Assembly: GCF_000208745.1 (NCBI RefSeq)
Contig: NC_030853.1
Coordinates: 24,629,334-24,693,333 of the forward strand
Length of the DNA: 64,000 bases
Source of the DNA: Theobroma cacao
Taxonomy: Eukaryota; Streptophyta; Magnoliopsida; Malvales; Malvaceae
Reading direction: 5' to 3'
The position numbers and the translations under genes are program-made. The notes beneath the pieces were generated by a model. The model did not search any database and was not told the origin of the DNA. It was given only the letters and a program-made list of their open reading frames with translations. This document shows positions 33,622 to 47,248 of the stretch, in pieces (the stretch's first letter is position 1; each line of letters opens with the position of its first letter).

Positions 33622-35408
33622 TCAGAAAATGCGGTCTACGGATTCAAGTTCCCTCAGATTGCCGGATACCACATCAACTTTTAATGATAGCCGCTGAGTG
33701 TGTTCTTCAACATATTTTAGAACCATCTGAAGCTGCTCTAGATAAGCGGCTGATTTCTTTTTCTCACGATGCAGCTCTGTGGACAGTTCCCGAATTTTAA
33801 GATCTTTTTCATCCTGCAAACAGGAGCTAATGTATGTAAGGGCATACTGTAGCATTACATTTATTCAACAAATATGGTTAAAGAGGAGAAACTGCCAGTC
33901 TCATGAGAACATAATTCCAGGAAGCTTAGCTGTAAATGAATGGTCATATGTGGAACATAACCAAATTTCAGAATAATATGATATGGCCAAATAACCCATG
34001 ACAAAAGGCCACAAAATTAAACAGCAGTTATAACCATATATAGATAGCTGATTGTTGCCAGTTTATGTCTGAAGTTTTCTTCCTTTCTGAGTTTCAAATC
34101 TTCAGTTGATTATCAAAGTAAAGCTACCATCCTAGAAACATTTCAGTTAATCACTTTTAAATTCATATACAGCAAAAACTCATTTTTGGACCTGGTGTTT
34201 TGTAGATTAATGAATTAAAATTTTCTGTAAAGTAAATGCTCTTCTGGTTTTTTCATATCTCTTCCCTCTCTCTGTTATGCCTGCTAATCTCTGCTGACTT
34301 CCTATTTCTCTAACTCTATTTCTTATTTCTTTCTAGTCTATATCTCTCTATTTTCATCTCTTTCATCTTCTGTCACCTTCTCTTTTGATTGCATCGAAAG
34401 TCAACCTAATTGCAGTAAGCCGAATTCAAGCCTGTTTACTTCAGATGGGCAGCAATTGAAACCTATATGTTCCTCAATCCACTAAATTGCCCATTTCAAT
34501 CTGTAGCCTGTCTTTAATTGCAAGATAAAATTTCAATCAGATGTGTTTTTATTTCATTTAGGGACGGTCCGACGTACAGTTGTGCATGACAAAATTCTCC
34601 AACATATCTACATTCAAAAGGTTTTTAAACTAATACATAATTATGAATAATCTAAAATTATGTAACTCTACTGCAATATCAGAAAATAAATTTACAAGTA
34701 ACCAGCTTTTTCATTCTAGTATGTGTAGTTGTAGAACTAACGTCATATCAAATAACAAGTTGTTAGGAATCATTTTGTTTACAACTTTAGAGAAGCAATA
34801 TACTAATATTAGCAGGAAAATGCATAATAGGCATTATTTAACAGAATTACTAGCACTAGCCATACCTCACAAAATGCAATCCTATGTGACCTTCGAGGTG
34901 GTATTTTGCTTGGGTTCAGTTCATGATTGTGTTCTTTAATAAAACCATAAATAACCCACTTTCCCCCATCCTTTGCTGCTATCCTCAGCATTGCATTACA
35001 TCCCTCTCTTGTGGCAGGCCGTGATGGGCACACTCTGTATTCTCTCTTTGTATATTTTTCTGCACGAAAACCTTCTTTTGAGCAAACAAACTCTCGGCCA
35101 ATTATTGAGTTATCCTTAAGAGATCGACGTGTGCGATTATTCCGTATGGTGAAGCCCATACGCCGGCCATACATCTCATAAAACTCCCTAGCAGCCTCTG
35201 CTGACTCAAACTCCATGCCCGTGTATGGTTCTCCAGCTTCCAAAGTCATAGGAAAATTTTGATCCAATGGGTTAATCAAATTACCATTTCCATCCACATT
35301 ACTATCTGACAACTCATCATCCAGCGTTTCATGGCCATCAAATGTTTCAGCCAGCCATTGTCTATAATTTCTGCTTGAGTTAAGTCCCTGACCAGAGGTG
35401 CTAGCCAT
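33622..35408 (-). CDS. FAR1-domain protein of the FRF type, 244 aa (FRF gene 2)
   Basis: Minus strand; coding exons 35408-34866 and 33813-33622, joined in phase 0 (TGTGAG/GTATGG and TTTGCAG/GATGAAAAAG). The start is the ATG at 35408 (MASTSGQGLN) because the codons before it lie across an acceptor site (TTTCTCAG/AGG) and are not ATG. FAR1 domain is at about residues 62-165 with ligands Cys109, Cys137, His160, His162; the coiled coil (DEKDLKIRELSTEL) begins at residue 182. After the TGA at 33622-33624 the exon goes on to a GTGAGT donor (exon end 33617); a 3' non-coding exon probably starts near 33245 (CTTATTCAG/TTGATTC). A 5' non-coding exon probably ends at 35999 (ACAAG/GTAAAT). Together with gene 1 it forms the subtype with EPY-GMEF and VCSKEGFRA motifs. 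Confidence 0.88.
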
Positions 35409-35960
35409 CACAAACCTCTGAGAAACCAAACCAAGATCAGTCTAAAGCAAAATAACAGAACAGAAATCCAAAAATCATTCAACAATCCAACTTGCCTACT
35501 GTGAAAAGAAGCAATGGCAACAGTGTGCTATGACCAACAAGCCTAGACTCATCGAGTCAATGGGATTAGACAAGTAAGTTTCCATAGCTCTCCGAGATTG
35601 AATATGTCCTACAAGGAGAAGCAATTTGCTCCATTGCTCTAAATAATAAAAAGCCTCTAATAACTCAAAAATGATCAAATTACTTAATATGTGCAAATAT
35701 AGAAGCTCAGTATTTCCCTCCCAAAAAAAAATCTTGATTTGTTTACTTATAATTACTCAACTAAGATTATGAAGAAAACCCAAAATTTACCAACTTTTTG
35801 CCTTACCTGTCCCAAACTGTAGGTGGGTTTTTTTTTTTTTTTTGGTTTTTGGGTTCTTTAACATGCCAATTTCTAATCAATGCCAAATAACAGAAACCCA
35901 ACAAGCAGAAAAAAAAAATTCTGATACAATGGGAAAGCAAACAAAGTTAATAAAATCAGT

Positions 35961-35990
35961 GAAAATGAAAAAAAAAAAAAAAAAAAAAAG
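35961..35990. repeat. Poly(A) tract next to the 5' exon of FRF gene 2
   Basis: About 20 consecutive A (poly-T in the sense of the gene) immediately inside the first intron. A simple homopolymer. Confidence 0.8.
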
Positions 35991-36239
35991 AAATTTACCT
36001 TGTGTTGGTACTAGGAGAGAGTTTCAATTATGACTAGAAAAAGCGTTAGAAATCGAAAATTACGAGCTGCCCAAAATGTGTAGGGGAAACAGCTAATGTT
36101 TCAGTAGGTGCAGCCAACATCCAAAATAGATTGGCGTTTACTCAGTTCCCCAAATTCAGAATTGAGAATTGAGATAGAAAGAAAAATGGCCAAATGGGTA
36201 ATTGGATGTGTAAAGAAAAAGCTCAAGCGAGCGAAACTG

Positions 36240-37090
36240 GGAAATGGGGAGGTGAGAACTCAAACCAGGAAAATATAGAGCAGCAAAGCAAGGATAAAAT
36301 GGTAATCGACATTCCTCTTAATAATACAACGTTTTGAATATCAAATGTAAATATTTTGACTTTGGGGTTTGACTTTGATGGGTTCTTAATGATATCAATT
36401 AATAAGTACAAAGGCGACAACTTGATGGGTTCTTAAACGTTAATTGTCACCTCTGTACATGCCACTGGAGAAACCTAACATGGCTATTATTTGTTGTGAT
36501 ACAATGTTTACTTGAAGCCGTCAGCTTTGATCTGTTTCCCAGCTTAGTTCTGCTTCTGCAGGCTCATCGCATCATAGACTTCTTATACGTATACACTACT
36601 TTGCTTCTGTTGTTGGATGCCATTGCTTCTTCTTTCCAGGACTACCGAAATTTTCTCATCAGTTCTTGGGGGACTCTGTTAGCTGAACCATTCGCACTTC
36701 AGCTTTATTCCGGAATATAGAAAAAAATTGATTCATCATTTGCCATGTGAACAACTCAGTTTAGGTAACCAAGGTAAGTTTAGGGTAGCATTTAGGTTTA
36801 ACATATCCTAAATTACAGTCAAGATTCTATCTTGCAAATGATTAAACGTAGGAATTTGATTGCACAAATGTGAAAAGCTCAAGGACTATGGTCTCTTATA
36901 TTTTGAACAAACAAAATGCTTAAGATCAAATCTTATAATACTGTTACAAAAAAAAAAAGGCTACAACTTATTTACAGAACCTGGGACATGGAATGGTGTA
37001 GAGTCTCTAGCGATCTACAACAAAAATAATACAGTTGTGAGTATTTACTGACCCTTTCAGATATTATCAAGGGTAGAAAACTTATGAATG
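36240..37090. other. Intergenic between FRF genes 2 and 3
   Basis: No gene. An open frame at about 36496-36720 on the plus strand has no ATG start and a hydrophobic random composition. The promoter of gene 2 must lie at the left side of this interval. Confidence 0.5.
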
Positions 37091-40000
37091 CTACAAATGA
37101 CAACTATTATCTCTACATTCAAGCTCTCTGATATTTTGAACTGCACCTTCAACTGTTTTTGACAGGTGCTCAGTGTGTTCCTCAATGTAGTTCATAAATG
37201 CACATAGTTGTTCTCGACACGCCATTAACTCCTGGTTTGCATTAACCAGCTCAGAAGATAATTCCTGGATTTTCTTATCTTTGTCATCCTGCTGCATCTG
37301 AAAAACATGGTTGATTTATGTAAATCTCATAAACATTGAAAATTAAACTGATTTTACAAACACACTCATACACAGATACCGGTAATAGAATGTGCAGATC
37401 ATGCAACCATTCAGTGGATAGAACATAGCAAGCTACAGTCTAAATACTGGTAATACTTCAAACTTTAAAAATAATTTAGAATGAAGAAATCTGATTGATC
37501 TATAAGGCAATTGTTCAATAAAACTAAACTAAGAGCTGATACAAAGGAGAAGCTATATGCTTTCGAACAACTCGGGTAGAAAGAAAAAGGCTCCTTATTC
37601 TTTGTGCCTTGCAGTGAAAGTTTTCTAGTTGAAGTGACATGCAAGATCTTTGATGATTTCATTGATGACTTATGGAGGAAAGGAACACTGGTACGGATAC
37701 TAGACAGTACAACAGGGGAGATCAGTCTCCATCCTCAATAATAATAGGGAAAATAATCATAATTTATGCTCTAAAACTTCCAGGAAGAATTAGAAACTTT
37801 TGAAAACTCACAATTTTCCAAGTTAATAAAGTTAAGTACAAAGTTGTCAGTAAATGGACAATTTAAGTTAACCATTAGAAAAATTGCATCCTTAACAAAT
37901 ATAAATCTGTCTAAAAATGGCACTACATATGTCTTAAAAACACCTAACAGCGCCTAGGCATCCTTGTCTTTGGGAGCATAGTTGCAAAGCTAGATTATTG
38001 AGCACATCGTCTGCAGAGGCTAATTGAATAAGAAATCCATAATCAAAGGCCAAATCTATGGTCCCATTGGATTCATATTATCATAGTTGGAGAGGACTAT
38101 GAGAACAAGCATAACAAATAACAATCCACAATTTGTAGTAGGCAATGGCTCCTTTTCACACTGATTATGAACTAAAAGGGGAGAATGGGGGTGGGGGCTT
38201 TCAAGATAACGTCTCTGGAGAAAGGGCAAACCTCTCTGGAAAGTTCTATAACTTGGTTGTCAATGCAGTTATTGTTCATGTTGGAAACTCAAATAACAGT
38301 CATGTACATTACATGTACAAAAGCTGCAAAAATATGTTACATTCTCGGTAGAGTTCGTTTGAACAACCACCGATTCTCAATGAAACATCAGACTTATCCA
38401 CAAGTCAAATGCTAGGCACTTGATTCCAAATCGTCAGCGATAGGCAGAGCAAAAACATGAATGAATAGACACAACAAGATCCACCAAATCAAACAAAAAA
38501 CATAGTAAGTGACCCTCATGAGACTTCAAAAGATGATGCACACACTTTTTTCTTTGACTGCAGAACGTTTAAGCTCATTTATTCCTACTGGCCTTGATAT
38601 GAATAGAACTAACGAGCACTTCTCCATAAAACTAAGCAGAATAAGCAAGGCAATCGACAATTCACTGTCAACATACTTTTATATCATGATAAATCTCTAC
38701 TCGATGCTATGTCACCCATAGTTTAACTTGTAAATTAGCATGAAGGTTTCCATGAAGGAATTCATGCAATATCTTGATTTTCAATTGGAACACCCACTAT
38801 AAGGCTAAGTACAGCAGGAGTGAAACATGAGTGCAAGTTTAAAATAGGAGCACATGCATAAGAATGCTAAAATTTTTCTAAAAGAAAAGCACCTCACCTG
38901 TTTAAATTTATGGAGTACAAATTATATACCACAAGAAAATATGGTTTTTTATATCAGAACAATGCCATGGCCCATCGTCACTAAATCTGTCACTGTTGAG
39001 CTCATGTATAGATAGAAAAAAGACCATACTGATGAGGCAAAGACTTGTAGAATAGTAACAATAGCCTTAAGGATAGTATGAAGAATGAAGATTGAAGTAA
39101 AAAATATCAGCTAACAATGGCTAGCATTGCAATGCAGTGCAGCCTCTTTCAAAAGAGTAAACATATCTACACCAGACCTGTGATAAGGAGTTTGGAGTTC
39201 AGTGGGTAAGAAACATAGTGTTATACCATATTTGCAGCCAGTAATCGTCAAAGGATATCAACTAAACCCATTCTTTGTCCTTTTTCTTCTTTTGCATAAA
39301 TATTTCAGATTAAACACAATTTTAATATGATTAAAACAAAACTAGTTGTGATGGAGAAGAAAAAAGAAGAATAGACTCAATAGGAACATGAAGAATTTGG
39401 AGACTAAATGTCAAAGTTCATGGATTCTCATGAACTAGGACATGAAACTTATTTACACTCGAAGCAATGAAGTGCCAACCAAGGATAGGAATCCTAAGAT
39501 TAAGCTCATAAGGTAGCTTGCGGAGGTCCTGAAAATATTCAGTGGGAAGGTGCCAATAAGTTTATTGCAACATGTTATTGCCTGATCTCATTAAAGAAAA
39601 GCAGAAAGCCCTGGATGCCCTTGTTTTCAGACCAATAGAAACAATTGTGTTTCCAAAAGAGCGCTTCCTCTAGAACATATCACCTTGAAGCTACTTTTTT
39701 TCTTTTGAAGGTTCCTTTTCTTGTCATTTGCCTTCTAATTTTACTTGGAACTTCTTCCTCCAGTTAACCTGCTTCTGTCCCATAAATTTCATGCCCTATT
39801 AAATTGGCATCTAACATTTTCAAATTTAAGGCAATTTATGGGATACTGCAGGTTAAGTGTTGCTACGATTCAAGCACAATCTGCTGTCTCTCCAACAAAA
39901 TGTCCAAGAGGTGGAACTTTTAGGTGTCAAGCAAGCTTAATACAGATATTATTCTTGATAAATTTTGAAAACTACTTGCACTTTAATAGATGTTAGATTT

Positions 40001-40659
40001 CAGTTCTCTCACTACTGCTAACCAGAGCTTCGTATATTTGCAAGGATAAAAAGTAACAACCTCAACTTGTGAAAAGTTTGTCATAGAGTATCATCTTCAG
40101 TAGTAAAAGCAGAACACTAGAAAAGACATCAGCCTAATTCTTTCAAACAAACATGAAGGAAACTTACAGGATTTGGTTGACCGTTTACTGAAGTAATTAA
40201 TAGAGGATGAGTATGCTCCTTCACAAATTTTGAGATAACCCATCTCCCTGGTTTCTCTCTCTTCACTATCATCCTCGCCATGCATCCTTCTCGTTTGCTC
40301 TCTCGCTTTCGTATCTGAACACGTCCATTCTTTTGTCTGTTGAGATTAAAACCTTCTTTGTTACATGCAAGTCGACGATGGATGATTGATCCATCAAGCT
40401 CAGACTTACGGGACGAAATTATTCGTGTCAAAAATCCTACCCGCCTAGCATATTCATCATAGAAAGCTTTTGCAGCTTGTACAGATTCAAATAGCATACC
40501 CTCATGTGGTTCTTGGTTCAGGTTGAGTTCACATAAACCAGATTCATCTCCTGTACAACTTTCTGTAATTAGAAATGTTTCTTCTTTGTTTGTGTCAGCT
40601 TCACATACATCAGATTCACTTTCAATACAACTTTCTCTTATCACAATTTTATGATCCAT
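37091..40659 (-). CDS. FAR1-domain protein of the FRF type, about 229 aa (FRF gene 3)
   Basis: Minus strand; coding exons 40659-40168 and 37288-37091, joined in phase 0 over a 2.9-kb intron (AATCCT/GTAAGT donor). The start is ATG 40659 (MDHKIVIRES). FAR1 domain is at about residues 52-155, ligands Cys99, Cys126, His149, His151; the coiled-coil exon begins DDKDKKIQELSSEL. The acceptor area reads TTTTTCAGATGCAGCAG/GATG, which offers alternative AGs nine and three bases upstream, each in frame, so MQQ or Q may be added. The 5' exon probably ends at 41733 (AATCAG/GTAAGT) and joins 40676 (TTGGCAG/TGGAAG); at that junction paralogues 4 and 5 create ATG, here the result is GTG. The acidic leader before the domain contains two similar ESC-motif stretches. 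Confidence 0.86.
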
Positions 40660-41451
40660 AAGGTTCTCCTCTTCCACTGCCAACCCCGACAAAACAAGTT
40701 ATCATATGCCAATAATCATGCACACAAACACAAACAATCATAGACACAGATAATGAGAAAGGCTGCTCGCAGAAAAATTAATAGTTTTATGGCATTCAGG
40801 AAGTGCCAGGTAATCAGCCATTTTGATAGTCTAGTTTCTTACATTATCAAGTAACAAGGTCTACAAATATTAATACAAGTGAATAGCACTATTTATACTT
40901 TTATATGGCCTAAGAAAAGGGTATAACATACAATGTTACTTGACATCATAAGCATAAACTCCAGAGAATTGTTGATAATAACAACTTAATTCACAAATCA
41001 ACTGTTGTCCATCATCTCATGTTTTAACGATAATTAAGGCATAGAACCCTGAAATGAAACCATGCATTTTTGTAATTTTAATGTTTCTAAGAACACCTTA
41101 TTAATTGGATAAACCACAAAAGGACATGCGCATGCATGGACATGCACATGCATAGGCAAGCCTGCACATACACTTACATGCATAATGCAAAATTTAACAT
41201 AAAATTTTTCCTTTAGCTGCTTGGAAAGAGGGCAAAGAAAAGTGAAAAGCAAAAGAAACTTATATTAATTAAAAGATTTAATTTCTTATTTGATCGAACT
41301 AGCGAAGATTCTTCGCATTTTCTTTTTTTTTTTTTCATTTTTTCCTCTTTGGTTCTATCTGTGTAAAATCAACAAGAAATTTTCAATAACGTCTACTTTT
41401 CGTTCTTTTCCCACCGAACCCAACGGTACTTGTGTACTAGCAGCAGATAAA

Positions 41452-41472
41452 ATATATATATATATATATATA
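41452..41472. repeat. TA dinucleotide microsatellite
   Basis: About ten TA repeats inside the first intron of FRF gene 3. Confidence 0.9.
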
Positions 41473-41799
41473 AAGAGATCATTATGAACGAACAATTACT
41501 CCATTTAACTAAGTCAATCTTTTCAACTGGTACTTGACGAAAAGTCTGTTTTCTCGAGAATCAAACAGAGGGATACCACATGCATAACCATTAAAAACCC
41601 AAAATTACAAGGAACAATTAGAGAAAATGGAAAAAATAAATCGCCAAATCGAATTTAAAGACCCTAGAAAAGAACAGCAAACATGAAATAGTTACTATTT
41701 AAAAACAGAAAGGAATTAAAGAAAGAACTTACCTGATTTTTTTTTTCTTCCTATTTTTCGCTTGTTATTATTTGTTTTAGCGTGGCTGCCATTTTGAAC

Positions 41800-42537
41800 A
41801 GAGATAAAGCGAATTTTCTTTTTCCTATTTTCATTTGTCTCTTTTAATGTTGTGCTTGTTTGTTTTTTCTTCTCAAAGCAGTACTTTATTTTTATTTTTA
41901 GGTACTTTTAAACATGAGATCACACATTAATCAATAAATAAATCAAATAAATTTTTTTATTGAAATATATTAATATTATTATTATTAAAAAAGACGGAAG
42001 CTTATTTTGAGGCTGGTATGAGCTTCAATCAGTAATTAAATTTATTAAAAATCTTAATTTACTAATAAATGTCTCCAATTTTTCAACAATTTACTATCTA
42101 TAATAATTTGTTTGGTTATTTTAATTTCATTCTTTAATATAATAAAAGCTCGATAATAATGTTAACATAGGAACATTTGATCCAATAATATATATGTCTT
42201 TGTTCAAAAAATAAAATTCAAATCTTCTTTTTTAATAAAAAAAGATTTTATACATTAATTATAAATTTTACAAAAAAACCCAAACTAAGAAGAAGCCAAA
42301 AATCCCAGTCGAAGAAGACCCCTCGAGTTAGAACAGAACAGGAGCAATAATGGTAAAATCAAATTTTTTTACTTTACCAAGCAAATGCTAAAGTAACATC
42401 ACTCTGGTTTTTAATGGTAACATGACTTTTTTTTTTATCTATAACGTGATTATAATATAACATTATATTAATTAATTTTTTCTCTTATCAAAATGAAAAT
42501 CATTGCAGTTCACCACTTGTATTCTAAAAATTATTAA
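41800..42537. other. Intergenic upstream of FRF gene 3
   Basis: AT-rich spacer that should include the promoter of the minus-strand gene 3. No gene and no G-box seen. Confidence 0.5.
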
Positions 42538-43023
42538 ATAAAATTTTACATTTTAATCAAAATTTCAAACAAATCTATTAATTTTTAAAATGAATAATTC
42601 ATTCAAAAAATATTATATCTAAATCTAACCGTTGATCAATCATTACTATTTTTGTTCATTTAATAATACAATAATATTAAAAAATAATTTTATTTTTTAT
42701 AAATTTTAAAAATTACTATTATATAATTTTTTTATAAAAAAAAATTCAAAGGAGCACCTCGGATGCTCTCCTCTCTGGCACCGATCGGTGCTCCCCACGA
42801 GAGAAGCACTAGATCTCGATGCTCCCCTCTCTTGGGCCTTCTCTCTGGGAGTATCTTGATTTTTTTTTCAAAAAAAAATTATACAATAATAATTTTTAAA
42901 ATTAATAAAAAAATATTTTAATCTATTCATATTTTCTGTTAACTATGTTTATACTTTTTAGACGAATTATCTATTTCAAAAACTAAATAAAATTAAAAAT
43001 TAAAATGTGAGAATATTTTGCCC
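42538..43023. mobile_element. MITE with GC-rich hairpin core (family member 2)
   Basis: The ends (TTTTACATTTTAATCAAAA and, inverted, ATTCTCACATTTTAATTT, both leading to TTTTTAAAAT/TTTTTGAAAT and GATAATTC/GAATAATTC) form a long imperfect inverted repeat. The core at 42749-42860 is GC-rich with GGAGCACC, CACCGATCGGTGCTCC and GATGCTC words. Ends and core both match the element at 18889-19428, so the two belong to one family. No coding capacity. Confidence 0.7.
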
Positions 43024-43412
43024 TAGTAACTTCCCTAGTACCAAAAGCTCCCTTAATTCATATGCTGAATTTGAGCCGGTAGGTATTGCTTGAAAGGGTA
43101 CAAAGAAGACAATAAACAAGTTTCCTTAACTAGAGGCCAAATCAATCTGGTTACCACTAACAAAATTACAAGGAAAAGGTCGATATCATGTACTCTAATG
43201 ATCTCAGTATTGTGGGAAAGATCAAGAATTCATCAATTCCATTACCTCCCTTTTCTGCAGTAAAGCATCTAGATTTTCTCTAATACCCCTAGCTTTTCAA
43301 CCACAAACTAATCATTTCCAGTAAAGAAGAGATTTCATGAACAAAGAGGCACAATCAGGCAATACGGAAAGAGAAGATATGGTATACTCTGCATGCGGAA
43401 GCTATGCGGAAG

Positions 43413-46400
43413 CTATCTGCCGTGTAAAAGCTCATGTACTTTAGCATCAAGCGTTTTCAAATTGTCCAAAGTTGCTTGAACTTTCATTGATATGTGATAG
43501 TTGTGGTCTTCAACTTCTTTCATAAATGCTACTAGCTGTTCACGGTATGATGCACTTAACCGCTTCTTAACCCGCAATTCTGCAGTTAATTCTTGAATTT
43601 TCTTATCCTTCTCTTCATCCTGGAATCCAGAAAAACAATAATAATAAATCAGAAATACCTTAAATGGTGCATTGTCAAGGTGTAATTAGTTACCTATGCT
43701 AGCTGTATAAAAAAGATATAAACATATATTATCTATGCTAGCACCAGTCTCTTCAAGCAAAAAAGGGGGAAAAGGGAATGGGACATGGACTGAAACAGTC
43801 CTCATTTTGAGGACAATATTGTCATGCATGTTAGCAAGTTTAACTAAGCTTCACAAATTGGCATATGACATCCTACATGGTGAATTGGTTATGTCAATTT
43901 TCTTCAGAATCCTACATGATGGTGTCAATTTGTTAACACAATATGTAGACTGTGAAAAAGCTTTGGTGCATTACAGATGGTGATTAGAGTTTAATCATTT
44001 TTTGTTTCATGTGAAACCTACTTCATGACCACAAATAAAGAGGAAGGAAGAGGGCGAAGAGGGAGTCTATTGTTTAAAGTTCTAAATCCCACTCTCAAAC
44101 AGCACTAAACCAAAGACCTCCTTTAGGAAAATGGAGAAACACCAGCAAACTATTAAGGCGGTTCAAGTATAATACAATCTAAATGTTGCATTTGCCAGTT
44201 AATATTTATCTAGGATATGAACAATCTGAAAATAACAATGAAAATATTCCAAAAGTGAAAATAAACTTGTTAGCATGTATATCCTATTTATCTATCATTC
44301 CTATCTTTTAATCATTACAACATTTTCACTTCCAGCAGAAATTCATGTAAAAATACTTAAAAGGAGTGGATTTTCCCTTTTCTGCATTCTTTATACATCT
44401 AAGTAGCAGTAATACTTAGATATAAGATGAGGGGGGCGGGGGCACCTCTAACACGCTCCCTCAAACCAGAGATTAAACCCAAGCCCCCCTATCAAGAGAT
44501 ACAGTAAACAACAGATTTTTAAGACAAATAAAGTGTGACATATGTAAAAGTTATTTTCACTAACTAGTTGTTGTTTATGGCCTTGCAACATATGAGTATC
44601 ATGTTTAGGGGTATGTAAGGGAACTTAGGCTTTGGAATTAGGAATTACAACCATAAAGCTCATAGAAGGACCATAAGCTTTGTAATAAAAACTTCAATAG
44701 ATTCCTGAAAAGGATTACTTTCAACAATGTCTAAGAAATTTCTTCCCTGTCCCATTCCTTTTGCCCTTTTTCTAAAACCTCAGCCTAAGGACAAGAATTT
44801 ACTTCCCTTCTCTTTCTATCTTCTATCTCTCCCCTTAATATTCTATCATGTTTTTTCTTATTCACCTTCTATGTCTCTTAATTCATCATAATTTAAGCAC
44901 TGTTGTCATCTCAAAATTTTCCTTTACAATTATATACTCCAAGAAGCTAGTGAGAACCAGCAGCATCTGTATTGACAAGTGATTTTTATCTTTAAATAAA
45001 ACAGGAAATTTAAGGAAAATTAGGCAGCACTTCAATGTCTTCAGAAAGGAGGGAGTTTTTAATTGCACGAAACTAAGAGTGGGATTAATTGCAATTAAAT
45101 TTCATCACCAAATAAATATCTAATCATATAAATCAGCCTTTAAGAATCCAAGAAATGAACTACATACTTGTGTTACTCCAATACAGATATACTGAATGGC
45201 AGAAACTATACTTTCAAAAGAATGTAGTTTTTTGCCAAAGACATCTGGTGAAAACACCATACATTAAAAAACAGAAGAAGAAGAAATTTCAGATGTTTTT
45301 CACCTCAGTGAGTTATCTATGAATTAGGATTTTGGAAAAAGTTTAAATTTGAATAACATCTCCGAAAAGTCTCAGTACCACAGTAATGGAGCACGCAGTT
45401 AATAACGTACAAAAGTTCGAGACACCCTCTTAAAGTTGCAGAAAGCAAATGGAAACTGTAGATCCCTTATCACAAAGAAATAACTGATTGACAGTATTAA
45501 ACTTTATGCAACATTAGTTTAGTAAATACACTTATCCAAGTCCTCCAGCCCCAAACAGATAAATTATCAAGACATATTAACAGAAGTAGAAGAACATAGA
45601 TAAGACTATCTGCAGAATCTTAGGAACTAAAACTTCACAGCAGATAGCAAGAAAAGAACCACATATATTAAAAAGAACAATATAATGAGGATAATAAAGC
45701 ACTCCTAGGAAGAAAATGATAAGAAATATGTCCAGTTGGGAAAAGGAGAGAACTTCCAAGAAGCTCTAAAGAGAACCAAATAATGACAAAGAACAAGCAC
45801 CCCAATAATTATAACAACAATAAGCACTGATGAGAATAAAAAATCCACAAAAGAAACCCAAGTACCAACGCTCCTATCTATCTAAAATGATTGGTAGATT
45901 TCTAACCAACAAAAACAAGAAAAAATCAGTCCAATAGTAAAGTAAGCATTTTCATTTCACTAGTAATTGACCAAGTCATGAAAAGCTTACAAGTCTTCTG
46001 CAACTTTCTTCCAACCGAATCACCAATGGATGATTATGGTCCCTCACAAATTTCTTAATTACCCATCTCCCAGTCTTATCTCTCCTCAAATGAATCATTG
46101 CTGAGCAGCTTTCGCGTTGCTTTTCCTGCTTCTGAAGGTGAACTTCTGACTGATTATCAAAGTAACCCCTACATCCAAGTCCACGAGAGATGAGTAACCC
46201 ATCAAGCTCTGACTTATGTGAAGATAGAACACGTGTGAAGAATCCTCTCTGTCTTGCATAATTTTCATAAAATATTTTGGCAGCTTCTTCTGATTCAAAT
46301 ATCATGCCCACGTATGGTTCCTGAATTGAGTCATACTCATGCATATCTGATTCATCCCCGGTAGAAGCTTCTAATCTTCCATCTACATCATCCACTAGTT

Positions 46401-47244
46401 CATCCACTGTTGCATAAGAGAGTGGTTGGAAATAAAAACTAAAATTCACTAGTACATAATATGACATCTAACCAACTTAAAAGAGTAGTCAATGGCTAAG
46501 AAAGTTATACATCTCCCAGTTACTCTCCTACACACATGATTAGAAAACGATCACAAGCTTAAACTGCAAACATTTCAACCTACGAGAGAAAAAAAAAAAA
46601 CCTGCACCAATAAAAGAAACATGGCATCCAACATGCATAAATATAAATGATAAGGAATCAAATTTCTCAACTACACCCACCCACTTCCCCTTTTCTTTTT
46701 GGAGTATTGTTACGCATATGTTCAGGTAATGGTGTACATTTTTTTGACTCAATAAGTCATAACTCTCCTTGTACAAAAGTTAAAAAGTTAAAACATAATG
46801 CATCACTCAAAAGAACAAGTAACAAAACCAACAAAACTACCATATAAAGATGGGGAAAAGTTAATTGCAACATAAATTGGTCACTGCTATATTGAGCAAA
46901 CTGCAATATTGGACAATCTTCCCATACGCATAGCACCAATTAGATAATACTAGCAACATTAACACATACTAGTTGATCTAACATTTCTTTAACATGATAC
47001 AAGAATAGCTCTAGGTTTCAAATCTCGATATTCGGTAGCAATATTAGCATATATACATATCACAGGCATCACATTTATCAAAAAAATTAGCCAAAAAGCA
47101 TTTCCAATTACAAACAAAAACAGAAAGACCGATTAGATTCGACAAAACAACAGTCCAAGTCTCAGTACAGTACTAGTTCCTCTAAAAAGAAAAGAGGCAA
47201 GCGATGGATTTTTAAGTAAACCAAAATTAAAGATTAAACTTACT
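43413..47244 (-). CDS. FAR1-domain protein of the FRF type, 207 aa (FRF gene 4), start codon split by intron 1
   Basis: Minus strand. The 5' exon ends ...TTCGA/GTAAGT at 47244; the next exon runs 46406-45991 and begins TGGATGAACTAG after ATGCAACAG; the last coding exon is 43619-43413. Joining A (47244) to TG creates ATG in the FAR1 frame (MDELVDDVDG); no other ATG in frame precedes the domain. The middle exon ends AGACTT/GTAAGC in phase 0 and the last begins after ATTCCAG. FAR1 domain is at residues 32-130 with Cys79, Cys101, His124, His126. The usual CNKEGY after the first Cys reads CRGYFD, a shortened loop. The coiled coil (DEEKDKKIQELTAEL) ends at TAG 43413-43415. It belongs with genes 3 and 5 to the subtype having EP-x-GM-FES and HPL motifs. 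Confidence 0.84.
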
Positions 47245-47248
47245 CGAA

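Noticed and set aside
35409..35429. N-terminal extension of FRF gene 2 (seven codons)
   Set aside because: It starts with TTG and spans a TTTCTCAG splice acceptor; ATG 35408 is the supported start.
36496..36720. 74-codon hydrophobic frame between FRF genes 2 and 3
   Set aside because: It starts with GTG, lacks motifs and is not repeated near the paralogues.
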